Notes under the pieces: model-generated | Seen by the model: only the letters and a program-made list of their open reading frames with translations | Databases searched by the model: none | What the model was told of the DNA's origin: nothing | Position numbers and translations under genes: made by a program | Part shown: piece after piece, positions 31,301 through 42,583 of the stretch | How the letters are laid out: the number at the start of each line of letters is the position of its first letter | Position numbering within the stretch: the first letter of the stretch is position 1 | Origin: Chlorokybus atmophyticus | Taxonomy: Eukaryota > Streptophyta > Chlorokybophyceae > Chlorokybales > Chlorokybaceae | DNA length: 61,720 nt | Direction of reading: 5' to 3' | Assembly: GCA_009103225.1 (NCBI GenBank) | Contig: RHPI01000772.1 | Coordinates: forward strand, 163,500 to 225,219

Positions 31301-34300
31301 TGGGCCAAGTAGTTACCTGCGGCTAACTGGAACTCAGCTGGATCTGTCGCCAGCGTCGGACCGTAACCATTGATAACACGGTTGCCAGTCTGCACGTATA
31401 GATGCACAAGTACCAGTGATGCTCTGTCAAGTAGCATGCTGCTTCAAGCCCAAGTCAAACCATCTTACACAGTAGCATTAACAAACAAACGGTGTTGGCC
31501 TGTCAGCTGCATTGCCATGACAAAATTGCACGAGTAGATACGCAGCCATGCCTGCACATCAACTGCAACCAGTCACATAGACAGTGGCACACGCTGACAC
31601 GTACCCATCCGGAACAACCTGCCGCACTGCGTTGCCCACTGCAGGTGATGTTGGGTGTCAAAGTGCTGAGGATGGCACCGCCACCAACGCCAACAGCCGT
31701 GTTGTTATCAAAATCGCTGGAGTCAATGGCTGCGCACACCCCAGTGGGTCCGCAGGCCGCATACACACCGCCTCCAGTTCGAGCACGATTCAACACGAAA
31801 ACACTGTTGCGGATGATGCTATTTGCAGCTGTATCGCAGTGGCGACCATCTATGTTGATGGCACCTCCGCTTTCAGACGCACTGTTTGAGATGAAGGTTG
31901 AACCCTGTAGGATTTGTCTTGTCATAATATCGTGCACTACAGACAGCACGAACTAGTAATGTGCAAGAGGTCCTCTCAATGTAGGATGCAATACTCACGA
32001 TTATTGTTGTCGTCTCCAACAATGCACACATGTCTGGAACCTGTGTGCCAGCGCCACCCAAGAACATACCGCCACCATCCTGTGACATTGCCAGCATGTA
32101 AGAAAAATTGATGTGGCGCAAGTTAGCACTGCAATAGCAGGAGCTCGTGTTACAGCGTCCCAGGCATGTTGACGTGGCAACATGCCTGGGACGAGCAGTT
32201 CTCGAACCGCGATCCTGCCACTGTTAGGCTTCCAGTCTCATCAAAGACGCCTCCTCCTGAGACCTGTGCTGCGCAATTGTGTATGATTTGGTCCGACGGC
32301 TAATTGATGACATTGCATCCCCGTCATGGAGTACTGCAAAGCTTCAACAGCACTCTTTTGAGCAGATCTAGATCGTCATGCAATGAGCTATTGTGCGCAT
32401 ACCCGGGCTGTAGCTTCTGTAAAGTTGCACCCAGTGCATGTAACCGTGTGATTGACACGCGCTGAGTCATTGCGTATTATGGGATCTTGCAGGGTGACAA
32501 CGCCCAGGTCCTGGAGAAGCACAGTGTGGCACTGTTCAGGCACACGCCAACAAGGACTACAGATGCTGCTTCAGTTGTGGTGCTGCGCGTGAGAATTGTC
32601 GACGTACTGAGTATGTGCCTGCGCTGATCCAAAGAGCACCTCCTGATACCTGCAGTGTTGCCCGTTTGATTATCATAGTCAGACAACCCAATGTACACAG
32701 GAGCTGCACTGCATGCAAGAAGCCCTTACCAATGCAACATCTTGGAAGAAGGTGCAATTGGTCAAGGCAGCCACAGCTTGGCTTGCGATGGCACCGCCAC
32801 GCGTCTGAGACAATGTAGCGTTGGTGCAACAAGAATAGAAGGTGTGTGTTTCGTGAGCGTTCAAGTTGTGCTGGGTTAAAGAGCCACCGTAACATTGGAA
32901 ACAAGAGCACGCACCGCATTGTGCTGAGAAAAGCGGCTGCGCAGAACACGCAACACGCTTGTGCCGGCGCTGTATATTCCACCCCCAAATCGCTGCAAGC
33001 GAAAGACATGCACGCGTTAGCAGCCTCACATCGATGAGCTGCAGCTACAATCAACAGCAAGGCTGATGATGCTTCTGCTTACCCCGGCAACATTGCGAGA
33101 CAAAACTGTATCGCGCACAGTCAACGCGTCAACACTGTCTGCAAAGTAAATTGCTCCACCATCCAGTGATGCATTGTTTGCCGTAAAGTTGCTTGCAGCC
33201 ACCGACACATTGTTGCCAACTTCCGCCATCAATGCAGCACCAGTCTACTCGCGAGCATTTTGTACGTCATCATCGGGTTTTCAGAAAGTCCGAGCGCCAA
33301 CACTGTATTGGGACTGCGCTTACCACAGCTGTGTTGTTAACAAATGTGGCATTGTCAATGTCCATGGTGCTAAAAACCAAGTAAATTGCACCTCCACCCT
33401 GTCAGTACAGTCATGTCAACGTCAGTGATGGCAGCTGCCACTGCTGTAAAAACAAAAAATGAACACGTGAAACCACATTGCCCAACATGCATGCCACTAT
33501 GCAGCATGCATGGTCACAATGAGGCCGTAATAGATCAAGAGACTCACATCCTTGGCTTGGTTGAGACTAAAGGTACTGTCTATGATGTTGGCCTTGCTGT
33601 TTTGAAAGGACAATGCGCCGCCAGTAGAAATGGAGCTGCCGTTGCAGGCATTGCTAACAAAAGTGCAGCGCTCAAATGTTGAATTGGCTTGTAGCCCCGC
33701 GAAAGCACCTCCATTCTGTACAGCACTGTCATAATGCGCTGTTATACAAGCACACCCATACAACAACACCCAACTGCACCCACATTGTTGGCAGTGTTCT
33801 CGGTGAAAGTGCAGTCCGTCAAGACCGTCGTGTTCTCATTTTGAATGCCGCCGCCTACATAGCCTTTATTATGCCGAAACGTACAACCAGATATGGTTGC
33901 TGTGCCTCCAACTGCAAGCAACAGCGCACCTCCGTTCTGTGGCACAGACACAAATCTCGTCAACCACAGCTGTCATCAAACCTGTTAGACCAAATGCATC
34001 TCAGTGACATTGCAATGACAAAACAACAAAGGAGAGTGTACCAGTACAGAATTAGACATCCTGTAATGGTGAACAAGCGTGGCCCAGCAAACGCAGATAA
34101 CTGAACAGCTGGTGACGCAGATAGAGAGACGAAGGGACTACTAGTGCACAGCACCTTGTTGCATACGCCAACAGTTCACACTTACATTAAGCGCAGAGTT
34201 GCGTATGAACTGCGAGTCTGACAGGTGGAGTATCCCTTTAGAGATGCGGATGGCGCCTCCAGACTCAGCAACCTTATTTCCGGTGAACGTGCACCTTTGA

Positions 34301-35964
34301 ACAGTAGCCAAACCCCCTAGAACATGCACTCCTGCACCACCTCCGTTTACACTTACATAAGGCGCAGAGTTGCGTATGAAGTGTGAGTCTGACAGGATGA
34401 GTATCCCCTCAGAAATGAAGATCGCTCCTCCAGACTCAAAAACCTTATTTTCGGTAAATGTGCACCCTTGAATAGTAGCCAAACCTCCTAGAATATTCAC
34501 TCCTGCACCCAACTGCGGTACAACAAGGCATCAATCTCTGTCGCCCTACAGTTGTCAAAAATTATTGAAAAGAAGAAGCCGCGGTCACAGCTCATGACAT
34601 GACATGACTGGGTAAAGCGGCTCGCACTGAAAATCAATGATCCTGCGCTTTGTATAGCAATGTTGGTATTGTCAGTGAGATTGCTGCTATCAACAATCAC
34701 CATCGCCGATTGCTGCAATGTTGGCAACGATGGCATCAGAATTTTACAACTGTGACGCAAGTTGGAAAGCTACTCAAGCCACTTACCAATGCTGTGTTAT
34801 TGGCAAACTTCGAGTTTTGTATTGACAGTGTGCCGTTGCCAATCCAAAGTGCACCACCCACAGATGCACTGTTTTGCCGGAAGTTGCATCCGGTAACATT
34901 CATGCGCCCCTCCACATTGGCGACAACGCATCCAGTTGCCTGCAGAATAATGATAGTGAGTGTTGGAACTAACAGACACGCAATTGGTCAGTGCTGCGCA
35001 ATGTTCCAAAGGTGCGCTGCTACCAGACTGTGCCTTGTAACAGCTGCCAGAAAACTATGTTTTGATACTCCCACACAACACACAGCCAAGCACGTAAGGC
35101 GAACACACCCCATCACCCGATGACATGTACACATGCCCTCAGCTCACCGGTGCGCTAGCATTGTTGCCCAGAAACTCAGATGTGTCCAGCACTGCGGTTC
35201 CTGTGTTGTACAGTGCTGCAGCCCCTGCGCCAGTCTGCAAGAAGCAAGAATTATACAATAGCCAAAGGACATGTTTGTATGAGAAACAGCAACACTGCAA
35301 CAACTGTACCGAAAATTGCTGGGAGATGCGCAAAAATGAACACCGCACAATGCTAATTGTTCCTGCATTGACAATGGCCGCAGATGATGAAGCCTGCACA
35401 CAGGAATCAAAGCCTGTTGTCAAAGCAAAGCACACTTGCAATCACTAGTGGTCTAATTGGTGTAAAAACCCCTGAGCACAACAATGCACACTCACCCTTG
35501 TCAAGTTGAAGCCAGAAAGTTGAAGGTCCTGGAGTTGGAGGTTACCAGCTGCGACGACCAACAGCACCGCACCACCGCCGCTGCTTCTAAGCACCCGCTG
35601 CGGCTGCTGCCTATCTCCTCTGATGATGATACTGGATCGCACTGTCAACGTCTCAGCTGTGACAATGTCCGCAACCACCACAACCTCCTGGACAGAACCA
35701 TCAGCAAGAGCGACCGCCAACTGGCTGCTGGAAGAGGCCTTCACTGCAAGCACAGGCGTAACATGGAAGTGTTTTCAGAAGTTGTGCGCAACAGGCAAAG
35801 AAAACTGCGCACAAGATCAGAATTGTGATCAGGGTCCTCAAAGCCTGTCCCGCATTACCTGTTTGTGCTGCTGCGGAGTGGAAAGCGGCTGCTACTTGCA
35901 ACAGGAGCGTGCAGAGCAGCAGAAACCTGCCCTGTGGAGAAGCAACCCCGCTTTGAGCCATCAT
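28389..35964 (-). CDS. Secreted/membrane beta-helix (Pmp-like) protein, ~27 exons
   Basis: Frame-consistent exons (5' to 3'): 35964-35859, 35743-35496, 35393-35310, 35234-35148, 34939-34787, 34712-about 34605, 34512-34186, 33936-33784, 33715-33548, 33398-33324, 33244-33083, 32992-32915, 32804-32730, 32649-32608, 32510-32403, 32300-about 32180, 32079-31999, 31904-31605, 31389-31170, 31093-30655, 30499-30340, 30260-30177, 30078-29969, 29893-29693, 29609-29420, 29319-28874, 28605-28389. The product is about 1,500 residues: signal peptide (FLLLCTLLLQVAAA); Pmp-type repeats with GGAI and F-x-x-N motifs (CTFTENTANN, ESGGAIFI); an Ig-like segment; a Cys-rich part (CPVGADCLGG, GNLCGVCRDGW); then about nine hydrophobic segments and a cytosolic tail. 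Chlorophytes have many such proteins; function is unknown, probably surface sensing or adhesion. Left ends of exons 6 and 16 lack good donors. Confidence 0.88.
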
Positions 35965-36960
35965 GATGCTGCACACAGAAATTGCCAGGTGTCGATCACA
36001 AAGCTTATGAACACACTGCATTGTCTCGTCTGCGTGTATGGGAGCAAGTCTCAAGCAGCAGAGTCACATGTGATAAGCTATTGACCAGCTGGCATGTCTT
36101 GCATGACTGCTTTCTGCTTGCTCCAGCTGTGACAAGACATGAACGCAGCCAAGTAAGCTGCACAAAGGCAACATAGGTGACGCAAACAGCACAAACCCGT
36201 TTGCTTGATTAGACATGCTAGGCGGACATGCTAACAGCTAACTACCATGCGCTTGGGCAATGCCATACCGTCGCAGCAAGCGGGCGCAATGAACGGACCA
36301 CCTTCAGGCATGTCCCATCCAACCTTCCATGTCCTCGTCACCACAACCTACCGCGCTGCCGTAAGCAAGACGGCACAACTCGCTGCAACCGCCGCCTGCA
36401 CCACCCGGCAGCACTGCTTCCAGCGATGACCAAGGGGCTGCATTGAAACCTGCCAGTACGCAGCAAACCCACCAGGCGCCCAACAGACAAACCAGCACCG
36501 CCTTCTCTCTGCACCACCAAAAACTCAAGCCTTAAGAACTTGGGCAATATGTATTACTAATTGCTTATATGTTAGGCTCTACTAATCATTCAGAATCACT
36601 GGTAGTGATGAGTTGACACTGCGCCCCGGTTTTATATATGATGCCGCCAGTGGGCCCCCAGTCTCCAGCCAGCGTTTTCTGGGACGAACCTCACACGCTC
36701 AAGCCCGTACATACGCACATGAATGTGGTCTAAAAGTTTCAGATTGAAACACATGCTTGGGGCACACCACGAGAACAGCCTGCGCGTGCCACTGGTGCAT
36801 GTAGGGTGCATGGGTGAATGTCGCGTAGCCTCAGTGCAGCGGCAGTGGCGGCGGTACCTGGATGGGACCCTGTGCCGACGTCGACAGCGACGACGGAGGC
36901 ACAGGCACGCGATGCTCGCCGCAGCTGCTTGGCTGCACTGGTTATAGGCATGGTTAGCAA
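35965..36960. other. Upstream region of the beta-helix gene
   Basis: Contains a minus-strand frame (36528-36304) whose start looks like a signal sequence (AVLVCLLGAWWVCCVLAG). It could be an alternative first exon, since an acceptor AG precedes the ATG at 35964, or chance. A TATATATGA stretch near 36633-36641 is a possible promoter element. Nothing firmer is visible. Confidence 0.4.
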
Positions 36961-39596
36961 TATATGTGCATGAACACGCGTTGAGCCATGTTATAGAGTG
37001 TTGCGGCTGTTGACCATGTTTGATGACGCAGTAACTATAGCGTGTAATCAATTAGCGTTAAAGGGTAGAGTGGATCGGTTAAGGTGATTTAGGTTAGCAT
37101 TATTGTGTTGGTGGTAACCTCGGCATTCCTCACTAAATTTCGCAGCACGTACCGTGGTGTAAACGTTACATTATGTATTAAGTTTTTTAACGCTTAACTG
37201 CAGGTTGCTAGCCATATCGCACCATATTGCACCATATGTACTTCATATTGCAACATATTTGCTTCATGTTGCAACACATTAGAGATATTGTTTTGCCACC
37301 TTAAATAAGTGTTACATCTCAAATCATATGGGCCACATGCAACAATATGCCGGCATGTGCATCGTGCACATTGTGCTCATTATTAACATTCATTTGCATA
37401 TATTTTGAGCAGTTGCATGAAATGGGTATGTGCTTTGGACGGTTGAGATCTATATCTTACAGATCGAACAGCTGATAGATGATAAATGCCGCATAGCCAA
37501 TGAGCGGCATGCGGGCCGCGCAGCCCGGCAGTCGCGGGTGCCGCATGTGATGCCCTTGGGGGGTGAGGTTTGCGTGTGCCCCAATGCCGGCCGCCCCTCC
37601 CAATCAGCCGCACCGCTTGTTGTGTGTATACGAGATAGGACCCACGGCCCGTAATTCAGATGTTACCATGCTTTTTGATAATGGGTTAGGCTTGACGGCG
37701 TATTAAAATGTCAAATGCATTGACATTGATGATATTGCGCAATGTAGGGATTCAGTGGTGCCACAGCACTGTCAGCTGCAATTGTGAGGTAATGAATCCA
37801 TCCACGGAAATCGTACGCTTGATGGGTTCTTAACATCAGGCATTCCGTTACATAAATTGTTTCGAGGTTTAAACACGAGTATGAGTTACATTGAGTAAAT
37901 GATCGTGTCTGGTAGTTTAACAAGCTCAGCATGGCAATAATCTTATTAAATCGTGCTTAATTAACAATGTCATTGTGTTGCAATAACATTAACGTATTTA
38001 TGAGTCGACATTATTGCGTATAATACAAACGAAAACCAAACAATATTGGTTATGTGCATTTTTTTCTTATACTCATGAAAGTCTACAATAAACATTGCGG
38101 TGAGTGTACAATTGCATCAAACCTTATGTAATTCAAACACTGTAACAAGCATAGCATGGGCTATTAAATTAGCATGAACTGTGCTTAATTGACGATGTGA
38201 TTGCAATGTGTGCAAAGACAGTGATGCATTAATCAATTTGCCTATAGTACATCATCATTACCATTGTATTCCTCAACAACCATTGCGGCAATCATCTTAA
38301 ATCTTATGGTGTGCAAAATATAATATGTATATATACAATTAAAATAATGCTGGGCAAAGTCACATGCGATTACATTTTATTATTGATGTGACTTTTATTG
38401 CATAGCAAATTTTCACGCCAAAGTTATGCACTTTTGCAAACCACTATCAAGAATGTTGTAAATCATATATGGTGCAAATATTCGCATCAATGGAAATAAT
38501 GCAAGATTATTGGCCTTGCATATAGTTGCGTTAACAATATAATACGAAGTGACGTATGGTAAGTTACTCGTGCCTATACCTTAATTCGTAATGCACATGC
38601 AATTTGCATAAGTTTACAATTGCAAAGACGCTACACATTACTCAAAACGTAAAAGGAACATGTTTTCCATGGTATTATTCGTGTCGCACTACATTCCATT
38701 GTAAACATAATACATCTATGATGCACGGTAGCAATTGATTATCATTCATTCATGATATCATCATCGCTTGAATTTTGATACTGCTATATAGAAAAAAGCA
38801 CCGCATAAGTTTGTTTTTTGAACACTCTTATTAATTCAAAACATGTAAAATCCATATTCGCATTCGCGGTTAAAGCCAACACGCATAAATGCGTTATCAA
38901 AGATGCATGTACATAAGCTAAACATGATGTGGTAAAATGTATGTTATAAAAAGAACTTGAAGTAGCAATTCAACATATAATCATTACACATATGCAGCGT
39001 ATTTATTGTAATACCGCAAACATTAGATGCATGCAGATTGCGGTAATTCTGCCAGCGTATCAAATTTATTTTTATTTACAGTTACATCGTTGCTTCATGA
39101 AACGCTTGGATGCGAGAATAACTTATTGCACTAAGTAGTGCAATGAATTCGTACTGCATGTTTGCAATACGAATTAACAAAGTACACCGTATGCAAATTG
39201 TAATGCAATGCTATTCAAGTAATGATGATATGAGGCTTGTATCTTGAGAATCACAATCCACATCATTAGAATTCGACATACAGACAATAATTGTCAATGC
39301 GATTGCAATTGTCACTACGATGTGGTAAATACAAAGGTTCCAAGCAAACTAGCATTAACACTTATGTACTTCAATTGCGCAAATGTGCATGCATGCAAGT
39401 TCATGTTGTGTGGTCGCACAACAACTGGAGTCCATGCACACTCATTTACCACATAATATCACAATATATTGCAGATGCAATGTGCATGCACAAGCATGCG
39501 GGCTGGCCTAAGCCTGTTGTATGTTGTGCAATTTGCAATGTGCATATCACATATGTATAGTTGCGCAGCAGTAGGACCAACATTTGGGGGGGAAAG
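36961..39596. other. AT-rich intergenic block
   Basis: No gene recognised. Composition is clearly more AT-rich than the flanks, with frequent TGCAA/TTGCA words and a short near-tandem run of CACCATATTG-like units at about 37210-37275. GACWGTC and GGACC words, common elsewhere, are nearly absent. Confidence 0.65.
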
Positions 39597-39814
39597 NNNN
39601 NNNNNNNNNNNNNNNNNNNNNNNNNNNNNNNNNNNNNNNNNNNNNNNNNNNNNNNNNNNNNNNNNNNNNNNNNNNNNNNNNNNNNNNNNNNNNNNNNNNN
39701 NNNNNNNNNNNNNNNNNNNNNNNNNNNNNNNNNNNNNNNNNNNNNNNNNNNNNNNNNNNNNNNNNNNNNNNNNNNNNNNNNNNNNNNNNNNNNNNNNNNN
39801 NNNNNNNNNNNNNN
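39597..39814. other. Assembly gap (218 N)
   Basis: Unknown bases; open frames across it are meaningless. Confidence 0.99.
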
Positions 39815-40882
39815 AATGTGGGCAGTAACTTGGGCTTGGTTGATGAATGCTACTCGACGTGCCACATGTGCAAACCCAAAGTGTTGGCAGCAATTCATCA
39901 ATCAACCAATCGATCATTGACTGCTTAGTTCATGCTGAACTTGAAGATCACAGCGCTGGCATGCATACATGCTTGCGCTACTCATCAGATCCAAAAGAAG
40001 GTGGTTGAAAATCTGGTGGAACGTCTCTTTGATTGCAGTTCACAAAACAAGCACACACAAGTTTGTTCTGCACTGAGCTGCTACCACGCAGCACCTCGCA
40101 ATGTATTGCAGACATACTTGATCTCTCCCACCTGCCATGTCTCGTTCCAGGGATGCAGAGTAAGCGCTCATCAACGCTTGGGTTGCCAATTGATGGCGAC
40201 AGACTCTGTCACAGGGTTGGCGGTCAACCCTTTGTCTGCTGGGGGATTGTTGACTTTTTCTGGTTCATTGATTTTTGGGGATCCAGCCTGCATAGGCAGG
40301 TCATTGACTGTCAATTGCTGAGGCGGGAATGTATATGCTGGTACGCATGTGACTCGCACAACAGCAGATGAAGTGTGAGCTGCGCGACATTGTAAGCTAG
40401 CCATGCTGCGGCAACAAGCAACAACTGCTTGTCAAAGCGTGCATGGCTAGATTGCATTGACGTTTGTGCTACGTTGCATGAGCAGACAATGAGACTCTTG
40501 CATGTGCATGCAGAGGGGCAGGCAGCACTCCTCACGTGGGACGGACACACACTTACGCACAAACGCAGACTGTGCACGCGCACGCACGCGTGTCAGACTT
40601 GCCTTAATGCCTCTGTCAATAGCAGCGTTGGCCTCGTGGCCGGCTTGTCTGGTGGTAGCGGCAGCGTCAGCGGCAGCGTCGGTAGTCTTGGGAGCCTCCA
40701 TGGAAGCTGTGACACACGTGTAGGTGGAGACGGCTTCGGCGACGATGAAAGCAACCACTACGACGCTTGCCCTTACTGAATTGTCGGTAGGCCTATATAC
40801 AGCCAAGGATGCTGAATACTTGCAAAACAGGAGAATCACTTGCTGCTTGCCAAGTGCTTGGCAAGGCGCCTGTGCTGCGGCG
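39815..40882. other. No gene recognised
   Basis: Mixed-composition DNA with no supported coding frame. A perfect 9-bp hairpin with a 2-nt loop lies at 40846-40865, just before the TIR element. Confidence 0.5.
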
Positions 40883-41464
40883 CTTAACAGTCGGAACGCC
40901 AAGGCGCTCGGCCCCTGCTGTCCTTGCTGCCTGAAAGTCGCTAATTTGTGACGGCTGTCGATTGGGTCAGTCCCGCTGTCGACGTCGTTTATGGTTTTGT
41001 GTCGGTCTTCTCGTGTGATGGTCGCCGTCGACTGTCGGTGCGCGGTGACGTTGTCAGTCGGTCAGTTGCGGTGATGTGTGTTGGTTGCTGTCGGTGAATG
41101 TCGATGGCTGTCGACGTGCGTGTTGACGTCGGTTCTCTTGTTCTTGGCACCCACATCCTCCACACCAGCTGATGCACCCCCCGGCGTTGCATCTATGCGC
41201 CCACTGAATTCAAATAATCACACTACAAGCGTCGTCACTGCAACGGTCGACATCGATGGACGACAATAGCCGTTCGCAAACACTGACAGTTGAGACTTCG
41301 GTCATCGACACAGGACGCAGGTCAACATTGACAGAGAGCCAACTGTCAACGACGACTGCACGCTGCCTGTCTCAGCCCGACTACGTCGACAACGGCATGA
41401 TTCGCGCAGTCGAACGCGATTCTTAAGCAGCAAGGAAAGTGGCCTTGGCGTTCCGACTGTTAAG
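40883..41464. mobile_element. 582-bp non-autonomous TIR element
   Basis: Perfect 23-bp terminal inverted repeats at 40883-40905 and 41442-41464 (outer word CTTAACAGTCGGAACG). The interior has no coding sequence and is crowded with TGTCGAC/GTCGACA-type words near both ends (40960-41140 and 41230-41420). No clear target duplication: flanks read GCG and AGC. Size and structure fit a MITE-like derivative of a DNA transposon. Confidence 0.82.
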
Positions 41465-42137
41465 AGCCCGTGCGTACATTTAAGCCTACTGGTACTGCTG
41501 ATTTTGAGCCGCGCCCAAAACATTCATGTTACCAGTGGTAACATCCCACGCATACGCGTTCAGCTTGTCAGCCGGTACAGCGCATCTCAGTAACATGCCT
41601 TAATTTTGCCTGACTTTTGTCGGCGTGTGTGTTATGACTGGTGACTGTACAGTATAAGATGACATATCAAGCCGCTTTCTGCACCTGGGCCTAGGCAGGG
41701 CCGCTCGCAACTTCAGTCAGATTCACCGCGTGGATGTGCAGAGATTTGCTAAGCAACGCGCAATAAAGATTGCACACTTGCCCAGCAAGTCCGCAGGGCG
41801 ATCCGCCGCGGCCGCAGCACCATCGAACGGTCCCCGTTCGCTAGGGTTCGCGGTCTGCCGGTTTTCGTTCGCAGTTAAGTCTTCCCTCGTTGAGAGACTC
41901 GCTTCCACCAACGCCGTTACATTACATGTAATCACAACACAGTCACACAATACTACACAAGGGCACTAAAGAGGGCTAGCACAAAGGTGGTCAGTGCTGC
42001 AAGTCATGGTAGTCCGGTTTGTGAAAGTTGTATGAATTTGTTGCGCTGACGCAGTCATTGAGAGGGACCAGTTATAATGTATTTATGTAATTGTTGTGTG
42101 TGCATATACATGCAAGCTATATTGACCGTCATTGTGA

Positions 42138-42315
42138 CGGGGCCATTGTATTACATAAAGATTGCACCCACATTGTGATGTTGTGTATGATGTGTTTATG
42201 TACTTGCGTCTGTTCGACTGCGCGTACGGGGCCATTGTATTACATAAAGATTGCACCCACATTGTGATGTTGTGTATGATGTGTTTATATACTTGCGTCT
42301 GTTCGACTGCGCGTA
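42138..42315. repeat. 89-bp tandem duplication
   Basis: Two head-to-tail copies, 42138-42226 and 42227-42315, almost identical (one visible difference, TTTATG against TTTATA), so recent. Confidence 0.95.
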
Positions 42316-42555
42316 CAATACATTTCTGGTTTAAATATCACCGCGAGCCAAAATATGAGGTGCAATGTAATTGTGGTTAAACGAGCACATGTTTGTCGCG
42401 AAATGGGGGGTTTGCGTATGTAAAGTGCTTTGCATGTGAAGTTTTACAATGTGTGATGGCGGTATGTCTGTTAACGTGTTTACAGCTTGTTTTTACCACT
42501 GAACTGACACAATTGAACGAATTATGTAAAGAAGATGTAGTAAATTTATATTACT

Positions 42556-42583
42556 ACACACACACACACACACACACACACAC
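42556..42583. repeat. (AC)14 microsatellite
   Basis: Uninterrupted AC dinucleotide run. Confidence 0.97.

Noticed and set aside
31605-34939. Bacterial (chlamydial) gene transfer for the Pmp-type repeats
   Set aside because: The gene has many introns and a membrane domain found in algal proteins; the repeats alone do not show recent transfer.
36247-36429. Small plus-strand ORF upstream of the beta-helix gene
   Set aside because: No domain, no conserved context and an equally plausible antisense frame.
39446-39928. Frames across the N gap
   Set aside because: Open only because Ns were translated as X.
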